Assembly (NCBI GenBank): GCA_913046825.1
Contig: CAJWTF010000041.1
Coordinates: 1 to 26,434 of the forward strand
Reading direction: 5' to 3'
Source of the DNA: an uncultured Rickettsiales bacterium
GTDB lineage: Bacteria > Pseudomonadota > Alphaproteobacteria > UBA8366
DNA: 26,434 bases
Part shown: positions 9,089 to 18,166 of the stretch, in pieces
Layout of the letters: every line of letters begins with the position of its first letter
How positions within the stretch are numbered: the first letter of the stretch is position 1
Position numbers and translations under genes: made by a program
The notes under the pieces: generated by a model
Databases searched by the model: none
Seen by the model: the letters and a program-made list of their open reading frames with translations, nothing else
What the model was told of the DNA's origin: nothing

Positions 9089-10042
9089 ATGAAATACGGA
9101 TTGCATGTTGGATTGCGCGGCGCTGCCTTGGATCCCGATGGATTGGTTGCGATTGCCCGTAAAGTCGAGGCTTTAGGGATCGAGCATTTGGGTTTCAGCG
9201 ACCACCTCGTGATCGCGGACAAAGTCGAATCGCCATATCCGTATACGAAATCGCGAGTATGGTTTGCCCAGGACAGCGGCGATTGTCTCGACCAACTAAC
9301 GGCGCTGGCTTTTGTCGCGGCGGCGACGACGAAGCTGCGGCTTTTGAGCTCTGTGATGGTGATCCCGCATCGCCCGCCGATGCTGACGGCGAAAATGTTG
9401 GCGACGGCGGATATTCTATCGAAAGGCCGCGTGACGGTCGGTGTTGGTGTTGGTTGGTCGGAGGAAGAGATTTCACTACTCGGCGCACCGACATTTAAAG
9501 GGCGCGGCAAACTAGCCGACGAGACGCTCGCGGCCATGCGTATCTTGTGGACTGAGGCATCGCCGGAATTCGACGGTGAGTACATCTCGTTCAAGGATTT
9601 AAAGTTCGAACCAAAGCCGGTGCAAAAACCGCATCCGCCGATTTGGGTCGGCGGCGAGACCAAGCCCGCGCGCCGCAGGGCCGGGCAGGTCGGCGATGGT
9701 TGGTATCCGGTCGGCAATAATCCGACATCGCCGTATGATACGGTCGCTCGCTTTTCCAAAGGTCTGGCGGATATGCGAGGATATGCGGAAACGGCGGATC
9801 GCGATCCCAGTTCGATTGAAATCGGATTGAATGTGATTTGGTTTAGAATGGATGAGATATATGAAAACGAGGACGGCAATCGGATGCCGTTCACAGGGAG
9901 CGACGCCGCGATCATTGATGATATCGGCGCTTACAAAGCGGCGGGGCTGAACCATCTGGTCATCAATTTAGAAGGTGATGACCTGCAGCTGTCCTTGGAC
10001 CGGCTCGATGCCTTTGCCGAAAGAATCATGACTAAAACCTAG
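9089..10042 (+). CDS. Luciferase-like (LLM class) flavin-dependent oxidoreductase
   Basis: A 317-residue (beta/alpha)8 protein of the bacterial-luciferase superfamily. Visible marks are the N-terminal MKYGLHVGLRG, LGFSDHLV, the barrel strands around LRLLSSVMVIPHRPP, the family-typical RVTVGVGVGWSEEE and the signature KPHPPIWVGG. Such enzymes use reduced FMN or F420; no F420 genes are present, and an FMN monooxygenase partner reductase is not seen either. I use ATG 9089, which follows AGAGAGGG; GTG 9086 directly before it would add one residue. It lies between the 2OG oxygenase and ridA in the phosphonate operon. The substrate is unknown. A role in oxidising a phosphonate intermediate is inference. 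Confidence 0.88.
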   Translation: MKYGLHVGLRGAALDPDGLVAIARKVEALGIEHLGFSDHLVIADKVESPYPYTKSRVWFAQDSGDCLDQLTALAFVAAATTKLRLLSSVMVIPHRPPMLTAKMLATADILSKGRVTVGVGVGWSEEEISLLGAPTFKGRGKLADETLAAMRILWTEASPEFDGEYISFKDLKFEPKPVQKPHPPIWVGGETKPARRRAGQVGDGWYPVGNNPTSPYDTVARFSKGLADMRGYAETADRDPSSIEIGLNVIWFRMDEIYENEDGNRMPFTGSDAAIIDDIGAYKAAGLNHLVINLEGDDLQLSLDRLDAFAERIMTKT

Positions 10043-10054
10043 GGAGAAAGCGAA

Positions 10055-10402
10055 ATGGCTGTCGAACATCTCAATTCTGGAGAAATCCTAAGCCAAGCGA
10101 CAATCTATAACGGTGTGGTAAATGTGTGTGGACTGACTGCCGATGATCGGTCGCTTGACGCCAAGGGGCAGACGGAGGAAATCCTCGCGAAGATCGATGA
10201 CCGCCTCGCCTCCTGTGGGACGGATAAGGCGAAGCTCCTGATGGCGACGATCTATCTGACCAACATGGACGACAAGTCGGGCATGAACGAGGCCTGGACC
10301 GCATGGTTGGGCGATTTGGAGCGTCCGGCGCGGGCCTGTGTTGGTACGGCACTAGGCTCTGCCGATACGTTGGTGGAGATAGTGGTCAGCGCCGCGAAAT
10401 AA
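10055..10402 (+). CDS. RidA/YjgF family enamine/imine deaminase
   Basis: A 115-residue protein of the RidA (YjgF/YER057c/UK114) family. It has the usual small size, the conserved arginine in RPARACVGTAL (Arg93, equivalent to catalytic Arg105 of RidA) and the Glu near the end (Glu108 in LVEIVV). RidA proteins hydrolyse reactive enamines and imines released by PLP or flavin amine-oxidising enzymes. A strong AGGGAGAAAG ribosome site precedes ATG, and only 12 nt separate it from the monooxygenase gene. Its place in a phnW operon suggests it clears an imine made during aminophosphonate breakdown; that role is inferred. Confidence 0.9.
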   Translation: MAVEHLNSGEILSQATIYNGVVNVCGLTADDRSLDAKGQTEEILAKIDDRLASCGTDKAKLLMATIYLTNMDDKSGMNEAWTAWLGDLERPARACVGTALGSADTLVEIVVSAAK

Positions 10403-10425
10403 CGAAGCTATTCCATATTGCCGAG

Positions 10426-10804
10426 CTAACCTGCGATTTTGCGCATGCGCTCGGCCTCGCAGCTGATTGAGCGCACACGGCCCATCATGCATTGCATCAT
10501 TGATTTGATGATTGGGTCAGTGTTGTCGAGGCGGCGGTCGAATTCCTGTTTGCTGACGGCGGGGCAAATTGACTTGGTATCCGATTTTGCCGAGGCCGCG
10601 CGAGCGCTGGCGTCGAACAACGCAATCTCTCCGAAGAGGTCACCTTTGTGGGGGACTGCGAGGCGCGACGGCGCTTCGCTGCGCAAATTCTTGTAGATGC
10701 CGATTTCCTCTTGCATCATCGTATAGGCGTAGTCGTTGGGCCACCATCTTAAAAATGACTTCGCCCTCTCTAAAGACCTGTTTCTTGATCTTGCCGCCGG
10801 GCAT
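10426..10804 (-). pseudogene. Frameshifted cyclic-nucleotide-binding (Crp-like) domain protein
   Basis: The minus strand encodes a short cNMP-binding domain protein broken by a frameshift. The first frame starts at ATG 10804 with MPGGKIKKQVFREGEVIFKM; about 10740 the match continues in another frame as PNDYAYTMMQEEIGIYK, then GDLFGEIALFD and RAASAKSDT, the phosphate-binding-cassette region, ending at TAG 10426. The helix after the cassette (NTDPIIKSMMQCMMGRVRSI) is typical of roughly 130-residue single-domain proteins without a DNA-binding part. A glycine expected between Q and E of MMQEE also seems lost. It lies antisense between ridA and phnA. A sequencing error could explain one frameshift but the extra small loss suggests real decay. 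Confidence 0.75.
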
Positions 10805-10894
10805 CGATTGTTATCCTGAATGCAGCTTGTGGACGGCGGTTTTTGCGTTATTTCAAGATCAAATCAATGCCAAGCTGAAACGCCATAGGCATAG

Positions 10895-12211
<1,317 letters not shown>

Positions 12212-12536
12212 ACGCCCCTATTCTTTGATGTAGCCTTTTTGCTTAAGGCGCGCGCGCCAGGTCTGCCGCCCGTCCCGGTCGATTTTGTGGACCCATTTTT
12301 GGCCCAGATAGCGAAGATCCGGCTGTCTACGCCAAGCTATGGGATAGGCCTTTCGATCGAATAGCTTCAGGGGTTGGAATACCGGATTTTTCTTACAAGC
12401 TAAGGAGGCTTTTGCCGAATCTGGCGGCACAGTGCGGCATAAGACTTATGTCCGCAAATATGACAGAGAAACGAGAGCGGCGGTAATTCTTCGATCTCGT
12501 TCTGATCGACGAGCAGGGCGCAGCGTCGCTCCGCGA
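12212..12536 (-). other. Gene debris or unrecognised small gene downstream of ugpQ
   Basis: This 325-nt stretch directly after the ugpQ stop holds two minus-strand open frames that read like one coding sequence broken by a frameshift near 12400-12425. The upstream part has a CxxC-like LCHICGHKSYAALC motif; the downstream part (12430-12218) is basic and ends KQKGYIKE. Neither has a convincing ATG with a ribosome site in a sensible place. I recognise no family. It may be a decayed zinc-ribbon-like gene of the glycerol operon or chance. Confidence 0.3.
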
Positions 12537-13286
12537 TTATATGTCGAGAAGTCGATCTGGGTGATCGCTGATCACAGCGTTCACGCCCCAACCCCATAAG
12601 TTCCTAGCCTTGCGGGCATTGTTCACGGTGTAGCAGACGAGGTGAAGTCCGGTTTCGCGGATTTTTTCCGCTTCTGCCTTACGCAAGTGACCTTGGTTAC
12701 AGTGAAGAAGGGAGCAACCGAGACGCTTCGTCTGTGCTCGCCAACTGCGCGGCACCCTATCGACGAGGAGAGCCCGTGGAAATCCGGGTGCCTCCACGGC
12801 TACGGATTCCAAGGCTTCCGCTGAAAAACTTGATATGATCGGTGCAATTAGGTTTGTCGGCCATTCCGTTGCCAAATAGCGGCCTAAGGCCCAGCCTGTT
12901 TCTCCCTCATGACCTTTCGCCGGTTTGATTTCGATATTGGCGCTGAGATCGTAACCGGAGATAGCCTCTGTGGCTTCGTAAATCGTTGGGATGCGTTGTC
13001 GGCGAAAGCGTGGATCAAACTTGCAGCCGGCGTCGAGTTTTTTCAATTCTTCGAGTGTCAATTCGGAGACGCTGCCCCTGCCGTCGGTCGTCCGATTAAC
13101 GGTCTCGTCGTGGATAAGAACGAGATTTCCGTCCCCGCTCAACATGACATCGAATTCCACCCATGTGAGACCGATGAGCGAGGCGGCCCGAAACCCAGCG
13201 AGGGTGTTCTCCGGGGCTTGTCCCGCCACGCCGCGGTGACCTATGATTTTTGGCAGGAGTGGTGGTGGAGCGACAGGAAATTCCAT
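12537..13286 (-). CDS. ugpQ: Glycerophosphodiester phosphodiesterase
   Basis: A 249-residue cytosolic TIM-barrel enzyme hydrolysing glycerophosphodiesters (for example glycerophosphocholine) to sn-glycerol 3-phosphate and the alcohol. The catalytic signature IIGHRGVAGQAPENTLAGF near the N-terminus, the metal-binding WVEFDVMLSGDG with VLIHDETVNRTT, NIEIKPAKG, and the C-terminal CYTVNNARKARNLWGWGVNAVISDHPDRL are all present, and no signal peptide is seen, which fits the UgpQ type. It starts 16 nt after the exchanger gene ends and is probably co-transcribed with it and glpK. Confidence 0.92.
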   Translation of the reverse strand: MEFPVAPPPLLPKIIGHRGVAGQAPENTLAGFRAASLIGLTWVEFDVMLSGDGNLVLIHDETVNRTTDGRGSVSELTLEELKKLDAGCKFDPRFRRQRIPTIYEATEAISGYDLSANIEIKPAKGHEGETGWALGRYLATEWPTNLIAPIISSFSAEALESVAVEAPGFPRALLVDRVPRSWRAQTKRLGCSLLHCNQGHLRKAEAEKIRETGLHLVCYTVNNARKARNLWGWGVNAVISDHPDRLLDI

Positions 13287-13302
13287 GTTTCTTTACATAC
13301 CC

Positions 13303-14268
13303 TTAGATGTTAATGATGCCACGTGCAGTCAAACTGCCGACATACACGACGTACGCGCACAATAGAAAAGCCCCTTCGACGCGAGAAACGCGCCATCCCG
13401 TAATCATGAGTGGTAGAGCCACAACTGTCACCCCCAGCATGACCCAAACGTCAATACTGCGTATGTCCGCCGCAAAGGTTAGCGGCTCGATCGCGGCCGT
13501 CGCACCCAATGTTCCCAATATATTGAAAAGATTGCTGCCAAGCACGTTTCCTATCGCCACGTCTCCGTGTCGACGTAACGCGGCAATGACGGTAGCGAAT
13601 AATTCAGGTAACGACGTGCCAAGAGCAATCATGGTGAGGCCGATAATCGATTCAGGAATGCCGAACCCCCGGGCGATGCCAGTGGCACCGTCGATCAGTA
13701 GGGCGGCCCCGCCGGTCAATCCCACGAGTCCGATGATGACGTAGATCAGGTTAACACTGACCCGAGCAGGTGCTTCGGGCAGGTCTTCGGCCTTTTTTTC
13801 ATGCAATTCCGTGGCGGCGTCGGGCGCGGCACGGTCGTGTTTGAATGACCAGCCCAAATAGGTCACGAGTGTGACCACCATCGCGATGCCGATCCAGGAA
13901 CGAATTTCACCGAGAACGGCCAATACGACGCAGAACGTGGTCGCCAGCACCATTGCCATGCCGTCGCGGCGGACGGAACGGGGATCACAGACGAGGGGGA
14001 ATATCAACGCGCCGACACCTAAAATGAGGAGCGTATTGGCGATATTGCTGCCGACGATGTTGCCGATGGCCAGGTCAGGTTTACCGTCGAGGGCGGCTTG
14101 GACGCAGACGACAAGCTCCGGCAAGGACGTGCCAAACCCGACCACGGTCAGCCCAATGACCGCGGGGGAGATATTCAAGTGATGGGCCAATCCGACGGCA
14201 CCGCGCAGTGTGGCTTCGCCGGCAAACCCGAGAATGACGAGACCCGAAAGGAAGTAGATTATGTCCAT
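13303..14268 (-). CDS. Calcium/sodium antiporter (CaCA family, YrbG-like)
   Basis: A 321-residue inner-membrane exchanger of about ten helices. Two inverted alpha-repeats carry the ion-binding signatures: GFGTSLPELVVCVQAAL with AIGNIVGSNIANTLLILG in the first half, and ALGTSLPELFATVIAAL with AIGNVLGSNLFNILGTLG in the second. A charged central loop (about residues 150-172, rich in D, E and K) joins the halves. The family exchanges Na+ or H+ for Ca2+. The gene sits between glpK (68 nt gap) and ugpQ (16 nt gap), an unusual neighbour set; its link to glycerol metabolism is not obvious, though divalent cations are cofactors of glycerophosphodiesterases. Confidence 0.92.
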   Translation of the reverse strand: MDIIYFLSGLVILGFAGEATLRGAVGLAHHLNISPAVIGLTVVGFGTSLPELVVCVQAALDGKPDLAIGNIVGSNIANTLLILGVGALIFPLVCDPRSVRRDGMAMVLATTFCVVLAVLGEIRSWIGIAMVVTLVTYLGWSFKHDRAAPDAATELHEKKAEDLPEAPARVSVNLIYVIIGLVGLTGGAALLIDGATGIARGFGIPESIIGLTMIALGTSLPELFATVIAALRRHGDVAIGNVLGSNLFNILGTLGATAAIEPLTFAADIRSIDVWVMLGVTVVALPLMITGWRVSRVEGAFLLCAYVVYVGSLTARGIINI

Positions 14269-14336
14269 ACTAGATTCGGTGCTTCGGGTTAACTGCGATT
14301 GAAGTTAAGGCGTCTCGTCGTCCTGGTGCGCTAGCG

Positions 14337-15833
14337 TTATTCGTCTGTCGTCGTAAGCGTTCTTGCGACCGCGTCCTGCCATCCGGCATACCGCGTGCTG
14401 CGTTCTTTCTCACCCATACGTGGCTCGAATACCATATCCCTTTCCCAAATTTCGCCAATTTTGGCGGCGTCCGCGTACACGCCTGATTGCAGTCCGGCCA
14501 AATACGCTGCGCCGAGAGCTGTCGTTTCAGTGATGACTGGGCGTTCGACTGGGATCGACAAGGTGTCTGCCAGGAATTGCATGGCCCAACCGTTTCGCGT
14601 TAGCCCGCCGTCCACGCGCAAAGTTGTCGGTGGTGCGGCACCGTCAGCGGTCATTGCTTCGAACAGGTCACGTGTCTGAAACCCAATGGCTTCGAGGGTC
14701 GCACGCGCGATCTCTGCTTTTCCGGCGTTTCGGGTCAGACCGTGGATACTTGCGCGCGCGGTGCTATCCCAATAAGGCGCGCCGAGACCTGTAAACGCCG
14801 GCACCAAATAGACGCTGCTTTCCGGATCGGCGGCGGTCGCCAGCGCTTCGGTTTCCGCTACGTCTTGGATGATACCGAGACCATCGCGGAGCCATTGCAC
14901 GGCCGCCCCGGCAATGAAGATACTGCCCTCCAGCGCGTAATGCGCGGCGCCACCGAAGCGATAGGCAGTTGTGGTGAGAAGTTTGTGCTCGGAGCGTACT
15001 GGTGTCTCTCCCGTATTCAGCAGGGCGAAACATCCAGTGCCGTATGTGCTTTTGATCATGCCAGGCGAGAGACATGCTTGTCCGATCGCGGCCGCTTGTT
15101 GATCGCCCGCCATCCCGCGTATTGGAATTGGCCCGCCGAACAAGGCACTCTCCGTCTCGCCAAACTCCGCTGCATTGTCCAACACATCGGGCAAGAGGCT
15201 GTGGGGGATGTCGAATAACTCGAGCAATTCGTCATCCCAATCTTGGGTATGGATATTGAACAGCATTGTGCGGCTTGCGTTCGTTGCATCGGTCACATGG
15301 CTATTGCCCGCCGTCAGACGCCAGACAAGAAAACAGTCGATGGTGCCAAAGGCCAGTTCGCCAGCCTCCGCCTTCGCCCGCGCGCCGTCGACGTGTTCGA
15401 GCAGCCACGCAATCTTCGTTGCCGAGAAATAGGGGTCGAGCAGGAGACCGGTTTTCCCCGTGATTTGAGGTTCCAGCCTCTGCCTGCGAAGGCGTTCGCA
15501 AAGGTTAGACGTACGTCTGTCTTGCCAGACGATGGCATTGTAAATCGGTTGACCCGTCTTGCGGTCCCACAAGACGGTCGTCTCACGTTGGTTGGTAATT
15601 CCAATGCCCGCGATTGACTGTGATGTTAGGTTGGCTTGTTCAAGCGCGACGACGCATGTTGTCAGACAGTCCTGCCAGATCGTCTCTGGGTCGTGCTCGA
15701 CCCAACCTTGATGTGGATAAATTTGCGGAAACTCGCGCTGAGCCGTCGCGACCACGGCGCCTGCTTTGTCGAAAATCATCGCCCGGCTGCTCGTCGTGCC
15801 TTGATCGATGGCGAGAAGATGGTCAGAGGTCAT
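14337..15833 (-). CDS. glpK: Glycerol kinase
   Basis: A 498-residue FGGY-family kinase making sn-glycerol 3-phosphate from glycerol and ATP. Signatures include [16 protein letters not shown] (phosphate 1), [27 protein letters not shown] (Arg and Glu contacting glycerol), [12 protein letters not shown] (Tyr), [10 protein letters not shown] (catalytic-base Asp) and STYGTGCF. Length equals the E. coli enzyme within a few residues. I start it at ATG 15833, just before [12 protein letters not shown]; the frame remains open for 92 codons upstream but that extension is antisense to the redoxin remnant and has no family sequence. The product feeds the same pool as UgpQ downstream. Confidence 0.95.
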   Translation of the reverse strand: MTSDHLLAIDQGTTSSRAMIFDKAGAVVATAQREFPQIYPHQGWVEHDPETIWQDCLTTCVVALEQANLTSQSIAGIGITNQRETTVLWDRKTGQPIYNAIVWQDRRTSNLCERLRRQRLEPQITGKTGLLLDPYFSATKIAWLLEHVDGARAKAEAGELAFGTIDCFLVWRLTAGNSHVTDATNASRTMLFNIHTQDWDDELLELFDIPHSLLPDVLDNAAEFGETESALFGGPIPIRGMAGDQQAAAIGQACLSPGMIKSTYGTGCFALLNTGETPVRSEHKLLTTTAYRFGGAAHYALEGSIFIAGAAVQWLRDGLGIIQDVAETEALATAADPESSVYLVPAFTGLGAPYWDSTARASIHGLTRNAGKAEIARATLEAIGFQTRDLFEAMTADGAAPPTTLRVDGGLTRNGWAMQFLADTLSIPVERPVITETTALGAAYLAGLQSGVYADAAKIGEIWERDMVFEPRMGEKERSTRYAGWQDAVARTLTTTDE

Positions 15834-15933
15834 GTTTATGATATGATAACAAAGTCCGATGCCTGCAAGACGACTTCGAAATGTGCAGTCCTCCTCTTTA
15901 TGACTATCGAACGGATTAAAGGAGATTTGGAAG

Positions 15934-16119
15934 ATGGCGCTGAATCGGGACGAATACGGCTTCGACGCACCGGTCGAATTGGGCCATCCCATTCGCTCAA
16001 GCCTGCCGGATGGGCATTCGATGGGGCCGGAAGTCGGGGATAGATTGCCCGATTTTAAATTGCCCGACACCACCGATCGGCAAACTTGGATGAAAGCGAG
16101 CTCCATCATAAAGTGGTGA
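15934..16119 (+). pseudogene. Truncated thioredoxin-fold peroxiredoxin-like (redoxin) gene
   Basis: A 61-codon frame with an excellent AAGGAG ribosome site starts [14 protein letters not shown] and reaches [20 protein letters not shown], the segment that opens AhpC/TSA-type redoxin domains. The sequence then departs from the family before the catalytic Cys (or Sec) strand and ends with TGA at 16117-16119. After the TGA the same frame reads [15 protein letters not shown] (to about 16168), resembling the later beta-strand of the fold, as if the region coding for the active site had been deleted. It therefore cannot be an active peroxidase. It lies directly upstream of the PrdB-like gene, and diverges from glpK. 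Confidence 0.6.
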
Positions 16120-16207
16120 GACCGCCTGCGACAATCCGGCTATGAGCTATATGTATGTTGGCATGATCGGCTATGGTTAACCGGCCAGACTAGGAGAGAC
16201 TTAGACG

Positions 16208-17089
16208 ATGACATACGTCCGTTACATCGATAAGACGCGGGAATATTACCGCAGTCAGGGCTATGATAAGCCTTATAAATGGGCACATTTCGAAGAAGCG
16301 CCATTTACCTCCGTCACAAAACCGCTCGCGAAAAGCCGAATTGCCCTGGTATCGACGGGTGAGGTAGAGGTGCGGGATATCGAGTTGTCTGAAGACGAAA
16401 ATCAAATGGGAAATGTCGGTGGGGTGTATTCCATTCCATCGAGCACCCCTGAGGATCGATTGTTCAGCGCGTCTCATAGTTACGACAAGCACGCTACGAC
16501 TCTGGAAGACATCAATGCGTTCTTTCCCGCGGCCCGTCTTCATGAAGCCGTTGAGAGTGGTCGAATTGCGGGCCTGACCGAACGATTTATCGGCGTTTAC
16601 AATGCCTATAGCCAACGCCGTACGATGGAACGTGACGCGCCCGAAGTGTTGAGGCGCTTGCGCGAAGACGGTGCTGATATCGCGGTCATGGTTCCTGTCT
16701 GACCCGTGTGCCACCAGACCGTGAGTCTGGTATCGCGCTACCTGGAAGAAAACGGCGTTCCGACCGTGGTGATGGCGGCGGCCAGAGATATCGTCGAGCA
16801 TTGCGGTGTCGCCCGCATGCTGCATGTCGATTTCCCATTGGGCAGTCCGTGCGGCGAACCATTTCGGGTGGATCAGCAGAGGGAAGCCCTAGAACTGGCA
16901 TTTCAACTGCTGGAGACGGCGGACAACCCGCGCACGACGGTGCAGGCACCTTTCAAATGGAGCGAGGGTGAGGAGTGGAAGGATCTGGTCTTTACCGAAG
17001 CACGCCCCTGGAAATCAGGCGAAGACGAACAGGATTGGTTACGCAAGAAAGAGCTGTATAAATCGCTGAAGGCCGAAGGTAAGGTCTAG
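16208..17089 (+). CDS. Candidate selenoprotein of the glycine/betaine/sarcosine/D-proline reductase B (PrdB/GrdB-like) family, in-frame UGA
   Basis: Two frames, 16208-16702 and 16706-17089, are in the same phase and are separated only by TGA 16700-16702 and one proline codon. Read through, they give one 293-residue protein matching the PrdB/GrdB-like family: N-terminal YIDKTREYYRSQGYDKPYKW, then YSQRRTMERDAPEVLRRLREDG, VPV-U-PVCHQTVSLVSRYLE, VEHCGVARMLHVDFPLGSPCG, and a charged C-terminal tail. The UGA (residue 165) sits exactly where the family has its catalytic Sec or Cys, three residues before Cys168. In clostridial reductases this Sec attacks the amine substrate. An AGGAGA ribosome site precedes ATG. 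In an oxygen-using bacterium the function is unknown. The alternative is a nonsense-mutated pseudogene, but full conservation downstream of the UGA argues against it. Confidence 0.85.
16703..16731 (+). promoter_or_regulatory. Candidate bacterial SECIS hairpin after UGA
   Basis: Immediately after the in-frame UGA, CCAGAC (16714-16719) pairs perfectly with GTCTGG (16725-16730), extended by A16713-U16731, leaving a five-base loop CGUGA. The loop begins 17 nt after the UGA and has a G in its second position followed by U. Bacterial SECIS elements sit within the coding region just 3' of the UGA, with a short apical loop containing G/GU at about this distance. SelB binding is inferred from geometry only. 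Confidence 0.6.
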
Positions 17090-17220
17090 CGGTTACCGTT
17101 GCCTGTGCTTGGCTTACGCATGCCTATCGCATACGGCCAATCAAATGAGACGGGGAAATTTAGATTGAAGCGATTCTCCCACTTTGAGTCGCGGCTCCGT
17201 TTGTTGCCATGGCCGAAGGT

Positions 17221-17637
17221 TTGGTTAAGTTGATCGTGTCGGAACGCTCCTAGCTAAAAGAGCATCCGGCCTTGAGGTTGACCCTCGACCCTGACTTTCC
17301 GCCTGTCGAATTCTTCGAACAGGGAAACTTCAGCGGCATCGCTGCCGACCATGTTGAGATTTTGCAATACAAACTGGGGATAAGGTTCTATGTCCACCAG
17401 GTCGATAGCTGGTCGACATTGGTGCGGCAGACCGAGGCACGGGAGAACGATGTTTGGTCAGCAGTGGCGGAGACGACCGAACGCAAGAAATATATGCTCT
17501 TCTCGGCCCCATATATCGAATCGCAGAGAGTGATAATCGTCCGTGACGACATTAAGGACCCGTTGGATATTTCGAAGCTGAAAGGCCTGAAAGCCGCCGT
17601 GATCAAGAACTACGCGATCGGCGCGTTTTTACGGTAA
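17221..17637 (+). pseudogene. Remnant of a periplasmic sensor / SBP_bac_3 domain protein
   Basis: The frame reads SERS-stop-LKEHPALRLTLDPDFPPVEFF, then GIAADHVEILQYKLGIRFYV, SAVAETTERKKYMLFSAPY and LKGLKAAVIKNYAIGAFLR before stopping at 17637. This is the first lobe of an amino-acid-type binding domain as found in EvgS-like sensor kinases and cyclases, where the motif is usually SEREWLKEHP. The TAG at 17251-17253 stands where the tryptophan (TGG) is expected, so it looks like a nonsense mutation. The second lobe and any kinase or cyclase domain are absent. The 3' end overlaps the TauE remnant on the other strand, suggesting a deletion junction near 17630. Confidence 0.7.
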
Positions 17638-18024
17638 GCCCATCCTGGACAAACGTTCGAGGATGTACCGGATGCGATTTCGGGTTTGAAACGGGTTTCC
17701 TTTGGATCCTTCGATGCCTTGGCGTGGCAGTGGATACTCGTAGGTAGTGCCGTCCCGGTCGACAATTCGCCGCCGTTCCTTGGTTTCCACATCCATTTCG
17801 CTTGCGTCGGGTGCGATACCGCTTTGGCGTTGCAAGATGACGGCAGCCAAAATCAGAATCAAAATGCCGTATCTTGCTTTTAACAGATTGTCATCGACAG
17901 CCTGCGCGAGTAACGCTCCGATAATGCCGAAAGGAACCACGAGCGCGGCAAACGGGATCGCAGTGTTAAAATCAATTAATTGACGCCGGTAGTTGCCGAG
18001 AGAAGCAGACGTAAAGCCAAAACA
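17629..18024 (-). pseudogene. Internal fragment of a TauE/SafE-type sulfite/anion exporter
   Basis: The minus-strand frame from 18024 reads SLGNYRRQLIDFNTAIPF, VVPFGIIGALLAQAVDD and LLKARYGILILILAAVILQRQ, two membrane helices matching the end of the first half of TauE/SafE permeases, followed by the cytoplasmic linker KERRRIVDRDGTTYEYPLPRQ. After that the family match is lost and the frame ends at 17629. The N-terminal helices are missing (in-frame TAA at 18027-18025) and the whole second half is missing. It is a remnant of an inner-membrane exporter of sulfite or organosulfonates, not a functional gene. Confidence 0.7.
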
Positions 18025-18166
18025 TTACGTCAATAGAGCTGCGCCAGTCGCAAGCGGAGACATGAACCATTAAATCGTCCAGCCCATATCCTCACGCCCG
18101 GCAACGGACGTTCCTCTTTTCAGTCGAATCTAGGCCAGATATAAAAAGCTTTAACAGACCGCATGG

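Noticed and set aside
9089..10042. F420-dependent enzyme annotation
   Set aside because: The LLM fold is clear, but cofactor choice cannot be read from the sequence and no F420 biosynthesis gene is present, so the general family name is used.
16117..16119. TGA at the end of the redoxin remnant as a second selenocysteine codon
   Set aside because: The residues around it (SSIIKW before, DRLRQSG after) do not match a redoxin active site such as a UPYC-like motif, and the catalytic strand appears deleted, so an ordinary stop in a truncated gene is the simpler reading.
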